Shown here: positions 22,968 to 28,089 of the stretch, in pieces
Layout of the letters: every line of letters starts with the position of its first letter
How positions within the stretch are numbered: position 1 is the first letter of the stretch
Source of the DNA: DATGKD01 sp035294855
Lineage (GTDB): Bacteria > Actinomycetota > Acidimicrobiia > Acidimicrobiales > UBA8190
DNA length: 28,089 bases
Direction of reading: 5' to 3'
Assembly: GCA_035294855.1 (NCBI GenBank)
Contig: DATGKD010000148.1
Coordinates: forward strand, 1 to 28,089
The notes under the pieces: model-generated
What the model was told of the DNA's origin: nothing
Databases searched by the model: none
Seen by the model: the letters and a program-made list of their open reading frames with translations, nothing else
Position numbers and translations under genes: made by a program

Positions 22968-23969
22968 TTGACTCTCTGGGTGCGCACGGGGGCTGTGATG
23001 GCGGTGATGGGCGTCCTCCTGGGTGCGTGTGGGGGAGGTGCACCGAGCGTTTCGAGGACGACCACGACGACCGCGGGGCTGCATTCGCATTCCGCCGCGG
23101 CTCCGTGCGGGACCATGGCACTGTCGTCCACGCACTACGACCACGTGATCTGGGTGTGGATGGAGAACCACAGCTACGACTCGATCATCGGGTCACCGGA
23201 CGCGACGTACATCAACCAGTTGGCCCACTCGTGTGGCCTGGCGACCAACTACCACAACGTCAGCCACCCCAGCCTGCCCAATTACGTCGCGGCCACGTCA
23301 GGCCTCCCGCTCGCCTCGCTCGCCCCGTTCACGAGTGACTGCGACCCGTCCCCCGCGTGCTCCGCGCCGGGACCGAGCATCTTCAGCCAGGGTGAGAGCT
23401 GGAAGGCGTACGAGGAGTCGATGCCGGCGAACTGCGACAAGGACAGCGCGGGGGAGTACGCCGTCCGGCACAACCCACCCGCCTATTTCTCGTCGCTGTT
23501 GTTCTGTAAGCCCCGCTCGCTGACGGCGCAAGCGCCGGCGGTGAGCTTCGACGTCCCCTACACCGAGCTCGCGTCCGACATCGCCGCCGACACGCTGCCG
23601 GCGTTTGCGTTCGTCACCCCCAACCTCGTCGACGACATGCACGACGGCACGGTCGCCGAGGGCGACGAGTGGCTGGCCACCAACCTGCCGTCGATCTTCT
23701 CGAGCCCGCAGTACACGAGCGGCCACGTGGCGGTCTTCGTGACCTGGGACGAAGGAGAGGGAGGGGCCTCGAGCGACTGCGCCACCAACACCACCGACGC
23801 CGGCTGCCACGTCGCCACGATCGTCGCCAGCCCGAGCACGACGGCGACGTCGTCAGGGACGCTGTTCAATCACTATTCGTTGCTCCACACCGCTGAGCAG
23901 CTTCTCGGCCTGCCGCTGCTCGGCCAGGCAGCCGGCGCGACGAGCATGGTCTCGGCGTTCAACCTCTGA
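22968..23969 (+). CDS. Phosphoesterase-family (PF04185-type) lipoprotein
   Basis: About 333 residues of the acid phosphatase / phospholipase C-like phosphoesterase family. The N-terminus is a lipoprotein signal: one Arg, a short hydrophobic stretch and the lipobox VLLGAC with Cys21, then a Thr/Ser/His-rich linker, so the enzyme should be anchored outside the cytoplasmic membrane. Family motifs: VWMENHSYDSIIG (63-75), NVSHPSLPNYVAATSG (97-112), FVTPNLVDDMHDGTVAEGDEWL (215-236), VFVTWDEGEGG (257-267) and HYSLLHTAEQLLGLP (302-316). Paired cysteines may form disulfides. The substrate is unknown, probably a phosphate ester. The start is uncertain: TTG22968, GTG22980 and ATG22998 are in frame, none with a strong ribosome site. 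It is convergent with the next gene, 26 bases away. Confidence 0.87.
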   Translation: MTLWVRTGAVMAVMGVLLGACGGGAPSVSRTTTTTAGLHSHSAAAPCGTMALSSTHYDHVIWVWMENHSYDSIIGSPDATYINQLAHSCGLATNYHNVSHPSLPNYVAATSGLPLASLAPFTSDCDPSPACSAPGPSIFSQGESWKAYEESMPANCDKDSAGEYAVRHNPPAYFSSLLFCKPRSLTAQAPAVSFDVPYTELASDIAADTLPAFAFVTPNLVDDMHDGTVAEGDEWLATNLPSIFSSPQYTSGHVAVFVTWDEGEGGASSDCATNTTDAGCHVATIVASPSTTATSSGTLFNHYSLLHTAEQLLGLPLLGQAAGATSMVSAFNL

Positions 23970-23995
23970 TCGGGACGACGCCGCGACGCCCCGCT

Positions 23996-24718
23996 TCACG
24001 GCGTGCTTCTGGTGGCCACCATGAGCCCGCGTGACCCGAGGGCGTTGGAGAAGTTGCCCACCATGGAGAGACGCCCGTGGTTTCCGGCCACGCTGGCGGT
24101 GCCGCTGATCGTCGTGTTGCCGAACGTGATGGCGAACGACACGGTGGCCGCATTCACGGTCCCGTGGATGGTCTCGATCCCCACCGGCGACCCCACGATC
24201 CCCGAGAACGACCCGGTGGCGAGGTTCTCGTGTCGGATTTCCAGGGTCTCGGTTACCGACGTTCCCGCGAAGACTTCGCTCGCGTTCCACGTGCCCCGGA
24301 TGTCCTGCGGGCGAGCGGGCGCGTGGGACGGTGACGCCGCCGCCGGCGGTGACGAGTGGAACGGCCAGGTGCGCGTGGCGCCGAGGACTCCGGCGACCAG
24401 CGCGATGAGGCTGACCGCCATCCCCACGACGGCGACCCGTGGTGCCCGGCCGTGGGGCTCGCTCGTCTGCCCGAGGCCGGGCTCGGCGTCGCCGGTCACG
24501 GGCTCGGGGTCCTCGGCGTCCTGCTCGTCGGGGTGGAACGTCCAGCGGGCGTCGGCCGGCGCCACCACCACCCGCCCCGAGTCCTTGAACCAGACCTCCC
24601 TGAGCGGCTCCTCGGACGAGGCCACCTCGCCCGGTCGGGGATCGAAACTCCCTGGTCGGGGGCCCTTGTCGCGCACCGGGCGCGCTCCGTCGGCAGCGGG
24701 CACATGGGGCTCGGACAC
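23996..24718 (-). CDS. Membrane-anchored protein with extracellular beta-rich domain, unknown function
   Basis: About 240 residues. An acidic/proline-rich cytoplasmic part (1-92, with the folded-looking LREVWFKDSGRVVVAPADARWTFHP) leads to one transmembrane segment (about 94-115), a Pro/Ala/Ser linker, and a C-terminal domain of short strands from DIRGTWNASEV to NALGSRGLMVATR. The repeated GTxxxxTVSF / GTASV pattern recalls lipocalin-like or GTW-type beta-barrel domains. The topology suggests the beta domain is outside the membrane. The frame stays open far upstream, but that part is antisense to the methyltransferase and SRPBCC genes; GTG24718 was chosen as the last start before the divergent gene. 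No family was recognised. Confidence 0.7.
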   Translation of the reverse strand: MSEPHVPAADGARPVRDKGPRPGSFDPRPGEVASSEEPLREVWFKDSGRVVVAPADARWTFHPDEQDAEDPEPVTGDAEPGLGQTSEPHGRAPRVAVVGMAVSLIALVAGVLGATRTWPFHSSPPAAASPSHAPARPQDIRGTWNASEVFAGTSVTETLEIRHENLATGSFSGIVGSPVGIETIHGTVNAATVSFAITFGNTTISGTASVAGNHGRLSMVGNFSNALGSRGLMVATRSTP

Positions 24719-24753
24719 CTCCAAGGCATCGGCCCCCGGCTCCTTGGCCTTGA

Positions 24754-24775
24754 CAGGGCCGGCCGGCCGGCCCTG
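24754..24775. promoter_or_regulatory. 22-bp perfect palindrome in a divergent intergenic region
   Basis: The arms CAGGGCCGGCC and GGCCGGCCCTG meet without a spacer at 24754-24775. The site is centred in the 66 bases between the start of the minus-strand membrane protein (24718) and the plus-strand methyltransferase (24785). It could be an operator for both genes, or a strong hairpin in either leader. Confidence 0.6.
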
Positions 24776-24784
24776 GTGACGTCG

Positions 24785-25561
24785 GTGGAGCCTGGCGGAC
24801 GGGCGGTGAGGAGGACGGCCGAGCGCCTGGCGCGGGCCGGCTTCGTCGCCCCCGAAGAAGAGGCGTTGGATCTCGTCCGGGCCGCGCCCGACGAGGAGAC
24901 CCTCGAGTCGTGGACGGCGCGACGCGAGCACGGTGAGCCGCTGGCCTGGCTCACCGGCGCCGCGCGGTTCTGTGGCCGGACCGTCCTCGTGGACCCCGGG
25001 GTGTACGTGCCGAGACCGCAGAGCGAGGAGCTCGGCCGCCGGGCGAGTGAGCTGCTCCCCGGGCGCGGTCGGGCGGCCGACCTGTGCACCGGCTCGGGGG
25101 CGATCGCCGTCCATCTCACCGCTTCGGCGCCGCACGCGTTCGTGGTCGGCGTCGACATCGACCGTCGGGCAGCGGCGTGCGCTCGCCGCAACGGCGTGGT
25201 CGTCGTGCTCGGGGATCTCGGAAGCGCTCTCGGCGACCGCCGGTTCGACCTGGTCACCGCGATCGCGCCGTACGTCCCGACCCCTGCGTTGGCCTTCTTG
25301 CCCGCTGATGTCCGGCGCTACGAACCTGAGGGCGCGCTCGACGGCGGCCCCGACGGGCTCGACGTCGTGAGGCGCGTGGTCACCTGTGCCGGGCGGCTCT
25401 TGCGGGCGGGCGGATGGCTCGTCGTCGAATTGGGAGGAGACCAAGACCGGTTGGTGGACACGACGCTCCGCTCCGCCGGCTTCGACCGCATCGCAACGTG
25501 GCACGACAGCGAGGGCGATCTCCGGGGGCTCGCTGCCCAATGGACGCGGACCACCAGTTGA
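24785..25561 (+). CDS. PrmC/HemK-related protein N5-glutamine methyltransferase-like protein
   Basis: About 258 residues with the PrmC-related layout: a helical N-terminal part, EPLAWLTGAARFCGRTVLVDPGVYVPRPQSEEL (51-83), SAM-binding motif I ADLCTGSGAIAVHL (98-111), VVGVDID (120-126) with the acidic ribose-binding residue, and LRAGGWLVVELGGDQ (206-220). In true PrmC the substrate glutamine is held by NPPY; the related actinobacterial subfamily has NAPY. Here the four residues are Ile160-Ala-Pro-Tyr163, so the key Asn is absent. The rest (YVPTPALAFLPADVRRYEPEGALDGGPDGLDVVRRV) is well kept. It is therefore probably a paralogue with altered or lost activity rather than the release-factor methylase. 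The start is GTG24785 or GTG24806; neither has a clear ribosome site. Confidence 0.8.
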   Translation: MEPGGRAVRRTAERLARAGFVAPEEEALDLVRAAPDEETLESWTARREHGEPLAWLTGAARFCGRTVLVDPGVYVPRPQSEELGRRASELLPGRGRAADLCTGSGAIAVHLTASAPHAFVVGVDIDRRAAACARRNGVVVVLGDLGSALGDRRFDLVTAIAPYVPTPALAFLPADVRRYEPEGALDGGPDGLDVVRRVVTCAGRLLRAGGWLVVELGGDQDRLVDTTLRSAGFDRIATWHDSEGDLRGLAAQWTRTTS

Positions 25562-25600
25562 CCGCGGGGCGACCACCGCGCCCGCGTGCCAGGATGGGGC

Positions 25601-26086
25601 GTGGCCGACGAGCGTATGGAGGTCCAGCGCACGATCGAGGCCGACCCGTCGTCGATCTTCGCCGTCCTGTGCGATCCTCACGGCCACGTCACGATCGACA
25701 GCTCGGGCATGCTCATGGACGCCACCGGCGAGCCCGTCAAGGCGGTGGGGGACAGCTTCGTCGTCCACATGGACCGTGAGGCACTGAACGACTACCCGCT
25801 CGGCCGCTACGACGTCACGGTGACGATCGAGAAGTTCGTCCCCGACCGCGAGATCGCCTGGACCGTCCTCGGGCAGATGCGGCCGCCCATCGGACACGTC
25901 TACGGCTACGTCCTCGAGCCCACCGATGCAGGAACACTGGTGACGTCGTACTACGACTGGTCATCCATCGACCCGTTCTGGCGCGACTCGGGTGTCTTGC
26001 CGGTGATGTCCGAGGGGGCACTGCGGGCCACCCTCGGGATCCTCGCCCGAACCGTCCAACGTGGTAGCGGACGTTCGTCGTCCTGA
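25601..26086 (+). CDS. SRPBCC (START/polyketide cyclase-like) family protein
   Basis: About 161 residues of the SRPBCC helix-grip fold: a first strand EVQRTIEADPSSIFAVLCDPHGHVTID typical of the family, an antiparallel sheet (GDSFVVHMDREALNDYPLGRYDVTVTIEKFVPDREIAWTVLG), then LEPTDAGTLVTSYYDWSSIDPFWRD and a long C-terminal helix (EGALRATLGILARTVQ). These proteins bind hydrophobic small molecules or lipids in a deep pocket; no ligand can be inferred. GTG25601 was chosen because AGGA lies about 8 bases upstream and the N-terminus fits the family; GTG25586 and ATG25616 are alternatives. Its 3' end overlaps a methyltransferase fragment by 26 bases. Confidence 0.82.
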   Translation: MADERMEVQRTIEADPSSIFAVLCDPHGHVTIDSSGMLMDATGEPVKAVGDSFVVHMDREALNDYPLGRYDVTVTIEKFVPDREIAWTVLGQMRPPIGHVYGYVLEPTDAGTLVTSYYDWSSIDPFWRDSGVLPVMSEGALRATLGILARTVQRGSGRSSS

Positions 26087-26231
26087 GCCCGCGCAGGGGG
26101 CGGAACGGGCGCTGATTGCCGAGCAGCAGGAGTACTACCGGCGGCGGGCCCCGGTCTACGAGGCCCGGATCGTCGGGACCCGATGGCTGATCTACGGCCG
26201 CGCTTCGGTTCGAGCCGCCGCAACCTCGTGA
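26061..26231 (+). pseudogene. N-terminal fragment of a class I SAM-dependent methyltransferase
   Basis: A 56-residue open frame starting at GTG26061 contains RALIAEQQEYYRRRAPVYE, a hallmark of the N-terminus of a common actinobacterial methyltransferase group (EQxxYYRxRAPEYD). Within about 10 residues the similarity ends, and the frame stops at 26229-26231 without any SAM-binding motif. The remaining 200-odd residues are absent: the YjbR gene begins at the break. Its TGA overlaps the GTG26228 start of that gene as GTGA, so the remnant may still be translated and drive coupling. It is interpreted as the leftover of a deletion that fused the methyltransferase start to the YjbR gene. Confidence 0.55.
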
Positions 26232-26593
26232 AGTCTCGCCAGTTGGACGAGCGGGTGCGTGCGATCTGTCTCTCCCTGCCCGAGGTCACCGAAAAGGTGA
26301 GTCACGGCGCGCCCGCGTTCTTCGTGAAGAAGCAGTTCCTGATGTTGTGGCCGGGCGGTCACCACGATCACCGGTTCCCGCACCTCTGGTGCGCGGCGCC
26401 TCCGGGCGCCCAGGAGTCGCTCGTCGACGCCGCGCCGGAACGCATCTTCCGGCCCCCGTACGTGGGGTCCCGGGGGTGGATCGGCATCCGCCTCGACGGA
26501 GACGTCGACTGGGGCGACATCGAAGCCCTCGTCGAGGACGCCTACCGCACGGTCGCGCCCCAGAGACTCATCGAACGGATCGATCGCGCCTGA
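26228..26593 (+). CDS. MmcQ/YjbR (DUF1801/YjbR-like) family protein
   Basis: About 121 residues with the clear YjbR/CyaY-like fold pattern: LDERVRAICLSLPEVTEKVSHGAPAFFVKKQFLMLW (6-41), PHLWCAAPPGAQESLVDAAPERIFRPPYVGSRGWIGIRL (51-89), then VDWGDIEALVEDAYRTVAPQRL (93-114). Members of this family are small, probably DNA- or ligand-associated proteins without a proven reaction. GTG26228 was chosen because relatives start just before the (S)RxxLDERVRAICLxLPEV segment; ATG26183 would add 15 residues derived from the methyltransferase remnant in another frame. No ribosome site is visible, and expression may depend on the overlapping upstream frame. Confidence 0.85.
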   Translation: MKSRQLDERVRAICLSLPEVTEKVSHGAPAFFVKKQFLMLWPGGHHDHRFPHLWCAAPPGAQESLVDAAPERIFRPPYVGSRGWIGIRLDGDVDWGDIEALVEDAYRTVAPQRLIERIDRA

Positions 26594-26680
26594 CCGTTCG
26601 AGCGCGGGTCCGCCCTTTGCCGGATCGTGGTGAACCGGAAGCGCCCGTGTCCGGGTCGGAATCGGCGTACAGCGACGCGA

Positions 26681-27397
26681 ATGATAGAGATGTGGGCAGT
26701 GGCCACACTTGCCGACCTAGCCCGCCTTCGGCCCGGCATGGTCCATGTCACCTTTGCCGGCGGCTGGGAAGCCATTCGCCAACGTGGCTACCTGCTCTCG
26801 GTGGCCTCGCTCGTCATGGAAGCGAACCTCGATCCCCGCGAGGCGGCGGGTCTGGTCACGTCCTATCGGCGCGAGATCGTCACCCTGAAGTTGTCCGACG
26901 GATCCCAGGCGGTCCTGCGCGACCAGTTGCACCGCCGGAAGAACGTCGAGGAGGCGCTGGTCGATGTGAACGAACCGGAGTGGTTGGCGCTGCTCAACTC
27001 ACGCGTGTTCTTCTTCCCGGCCGGACATGCCCGGGTCCAGGAGCTCATCAGCGCCTACGCCGCCAAGGGGTTCGTCCAGGAAGAGATCAGGCTGAGCACC
27101 GTGGGACTGCTCCAGGGTCACGAGGACCGGATCGAGGTCACGACCGTCAACTCGGGCTCGTTCAGCCGTGCGACGGCGCCGAGCAGAGGGCGGAGCACGT
27201 TCGCCCGGCTTTCCGAGGTCCCCGCCAGAGCGGTAGGACGGGTCCAGGAGGTCACCGTCAAGTACTGGGTGCCCGTTACCGACGATGCCGTCGTCGGCGT
27301 GGTCCGCCACCTGCCATCGGGCAAGTCCGAGCGGGTGTTTCCCTCGGGGGCTCGACGTCAGGCTGCTCCGAGTGCTTCCCGTCGGACGCACTCGTGA
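26681..27397 (+). CDS. DUF7002 family protein
   Basis: About 238 residues. The pattern HVTFAGGWEAIRQRGYLLSV, VTLKLSDGSQAVLRDQ, NEPEWLALLNSRVFFFPAGHARVQELISAYAAKG, EIRLSTVGLLQGHEDRIEVTTVNSGS and APSRGRSTFARLSEVPA, ending in VQEVTVKYWVPVTDDAVVGVVR, matches my recollection of DUF7002. Its layout (a short N-terminal xHVTxxxxWxxIxxxGL, an Arg-rich strand, a conserved NSRVFF) resembles ADP-ribosyltransferase-type toxin or RES-like folds, but no catalytic triad can be assigned. Start options are ATG26681, ATG26690 and GTG26699; ATG26681 is given provisionally. The last 40 bases overlap the small gene on the opposite strand, and the final 15 residues look like read-through beyond the conserved domain. 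Confidence 0.75.
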   Translation: MIEMWAVATLADLARLRPGMVHVTFAGGWEAIRQRGYLLSVASLVMEANLDPREAAGLVTSYRREIVTLKLSDGSQAVLRDQLHRRKNVEEALVDVNEPEWLALLNSRVFFFPAGHARVQELISAYAAKGFVQEEIRLSTVGLLQGHEDRIEVTTVNSGSFSRATAPSRGRSTFARLSEVPARAVGRVQEVTVKYWVPVTDDAVVGVVRHLPSGKSERVFPSGARRQAAPSASRRTHS

Positions 27398-27519
27398 AGG
27401 ATGAAGTTGCCCTCCACGATCGTCACCCGCCGTGACCCGGGCTGCCGCACGACACGGACCCTGACATGAGGGTCGACGGGGATTTCCGCTGCGCAACCTT
27501 CGCAAATCCGCACCACCAT
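27358..27519 (-). CDS. Small Cys-containing protein (53 aa), unknown function
   Basis: A 54-codon minus-strand frame from ATG27519 to TGA (27358-27360). The product has CEGC (6-9), then EIPVDPHVRVRVVRQPGSRRVTIVEGNFILHECVRREALG with a third Cys at 44. The alternating hydrophobic pattern and the CxxC knuckle read as a genuine small beta-rich or zinc-binding protein rather than antisense noise. It overlaps the 3' end of the DUF7002 gene tail to tail by 40 bases. No ribosome site precedes the ATG. I did not recognise a family. Confidence 0.5.
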   Translation of the reverse strand: MVVRICEGCAAEIPVDPHVRVRVVRQPGSRRVTIVEGNFILHECVRREALGAA

Positions 27520-27586
27520 GGATGAACCATGCCGCGCAGTTGTGACCGTGGCGATACCGGATTGTTAGGTGAGTTTGAGGTCGTGT

Positions 27587-27605
27587 CCTCGGCGGCCCAC
27601 CGAGG
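27587..27605 (-). terminator. Hairpin downstream of the 65-aa basic protein gene
   Basis: CCTCGG (27587-27592) pairs perfectly with CCGAGG (27600-27605) around a 7-base loop, 8 bases after the TAG of the minus-strand small gene. There is no T tract, so this is a stem-only terminator candidate. Confidence 0.35.
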
Positions 27606-27613
27606 GTCCTCCG

Positions 27614-27811
27614 CTACCTGGGCGCCCGCGGGCGCCTGCCGGTCGGACGCACACCGATGGCCTCGAGGTCCTCTTTCTTGCGCTCCTGGTTGACGAGACG
27701 CCGGTAGTCCTTGGGGTACTTGCGCGCCAGACGACTGAGCGCACGGTTCCGGGCCCGTACGCCGCGCAGGTTGACTTCCTTTGCTGAGAGCTCTTTTCTC
27801 TTCCCCGCCAT
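27614..27811 (-). CDS. Small, highly basic protein (65 aa), unknown function
   Basis: 65 residues, MAGKRKELSAKEVNLRGVRARNRALSRLARKYPKDY... ending in a Gly/Arg/Pro-rich tail. Lysine and arginine make up roughly a third of the residues. The central KYPKDYRRLVNQERKKEDLEAIG is helix-like and resembles short nucleic-acid- or ribosome-associated proteins. ATG27811 has only a weak GAGCGA upstream, and the promoter candidate would leave a leader of a few bases, so it may be nearly leaderless. It is the only strand-consistent gene in this stretch. No family was recognised. Confidence 0.68.
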   Translation of the reverse strand: MAGKRKELSAKEVNLRGVRARNRALSRLARKYPKDYRRLVNQERKKEDLEAIGVRPTGRRPRAPR

Positions 27812-27822
27812 TTCGCTCGTTC

Positions 27823-27847
27823 TTACCCAAACAAGTTGGGAGAAACC
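27823..27847 (-). promoter_or_regulatory. SigB/SigF-type promoter candidate for the 65-aa basic protein
   Basis: On the minus strand GGTTT (27847-27843), a 14-base spacer and GGGTAA (27828-27823) fit GNNT-N14-16-GGGTA and also the GTTT-type -35. A dyad CCCAA-N5-TTGGG (27826-27840) overlaps the spacer and the -10 box. The -10 ends 11 bases before the ATG at 27811. Confidence 0.5.
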
Positions 27848-27873
27848 TGAGATTCGCGGCGGTTGGAGCTAGA

Positions 27874-27917
27874 CATTTGTCATCTCGCGCTTCTCTGGGC
27901 ATTTGTCATTCGCGCTC
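27874..27917. repeat. Direct repeat CATTTGTCAT, 26 bases apart
   Basis: CATTTGTCAT occurs at 27874-27883 and 27900-27909, each followed within 1-2 bases by TCGCGCT. The second copy supplies the stop codon of the truncated reductase frame. Such paired motifs can belong to insertion-sequence ends; no transposase lies in the window. Confidence 0.5.
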
Positions 27918-28089
27918 GAGGACCCGTTTCGAGCCAGATTCGATCCCCCCGGGGCTCTCCGCAGGTCGTGGCCGGCCTGGGTACCTGGCCCACTCGGTGA
28001 GGCCGGAGCGCCGTGGGAACGGCCCCGTCAGCACCCGCTTACCGCTGCCGAGCAGCACCGGGAACAGCCGAAGGCTCATGCGGTCGACG
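27906..28089 (-). pseudogene. C-terminal part of a dihydrofolate reductase-family (RibD C-domain-like) protein, apparently damaged
   Basis: The minus-strand frame entering from the window end reads VDRMSLRLFPVLLGSGKRVLTG, which matches the late RibD_C motif (xxLRLxxFPVVLGSGKRLF) of DHFR/deaminase-like reductases. Relatives normally finish with strands of the type LRLVDSRTxxSGVxLLxY; here the sequence turns into SGLTEWARYPGRPRPAESPGG... and stops inside a repeat at 27906. Those last strands are not visible in the other frames either. The end therefore seems lost through insertion or deletion rather than a simple frameshift. The N-terminal part lies outside the window. Confidence 0.6.

Noticed and set aside
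23996..25897. A 633-codon minus-strand frame upstream of the membrane beta-domain protein
   Set aside because: The part beyond 24718 is antisense to the PrmC-like and SRPBCC genes and has low-complexity composition. Only the part containing the transmembrane and beta domain reads as protein.
26347..27435. A 362-codon plus-strand frame over the YjbR and DUF7002 genes
   Set aside because: It is out of frame with two recognisable families and its product is dominated by Arg, Gly and Pro.
1..28089. tRNA, rRNA, CRISPR array, integrase or intact transposase
   Set aside because: I looked for cloverleaf-like or CCA-ended segments, evenly spaced repeats and recombinase motifs by eye and saw none. 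Weak tRNA-like folds cannot be excluded without a covariance search.

Overview
The window is uniformly GC-rich, and gene starts are often GTG or TTG. It carries a GlgE-pathway cluster, a TreS-maltokinase fusion, a SigB/SigF-type sigma factor and a DUF6328 protein. This points to a high-GC actinobacterium, possibly an Acidimicrobiia-like lineage; that placement is inferred from gene content only.

Layout. (1) 1-4002, plus strand: the tail of an unknown gene, a divergent GT20 (OtsA-like) synthase, then a short operon of a Rho-N-type small basic protein, a degenerate RsbW-like anti-sigma protein and a SigB/SigF-family sigma factor. (2) 4085-7100, minus strand: a long VLCAD-type acyl-CoA dehydrogenase, a DUF6328 membrane protein and a stand-alone receiver protein. 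(3) 7281-19050, plus strand: a tightly packed alpha-glucan operon glgE - treS/mak fusion - malQ - glgB - glgX, with 4-base stop/start overlaps at several joints. (4) 19087-22904, minus strand: an alpha-glucan phosphorylase convergent with glgX, then a Gfo/Idh/MocA oxidoreductase translationally coupled to a sulfotransferase. (5) 22968-28089: an accessory-looking stretch with a secreted phosphoesterase lipoprotein, a membrane-anchored beta-rich protein, a PrmC-related methyltransferase with an altered active-site motif, an SRPBCC protein, a methyltransferase fragment, MmcQ/YjbR and DUF7002 proteins, two small proteins, and a cut-off, apparently 3'-damaged dihydrofolate reductase-family gene.

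How the genes fit together. TreS/Mak turns trehalose into maltose and then maltose-1-phosphate. GlgE extends alpha-1,4-glucan with it and GlgB branches the product. MalQ, GlgX and the phosphorylase rearrange, debranch and phosphorolyse the glucan. OtsA may feed trehalose-6-phosphate, but no otsB, treYZ or glgAC lies in the window.

The most interesting signal is regulatory. Four promoter-like sites fit the actinobacterial stress-sigma pattern GNNT-N14-16-GGGTA, each correctly oriented upstream of a gene: the sigma operon itself, glgE, the phosphorylase and a small basic protein at 27811. The first two share GGTGT-N16-GGGTA exactly. This suggests an autoregulated stress sigma factor that also drives storage-glucan metabolism. 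Its neighbouring anti-sigma protein appears to have lost the residues needed for ATP binding. All calls were made by eye; no database search was run.
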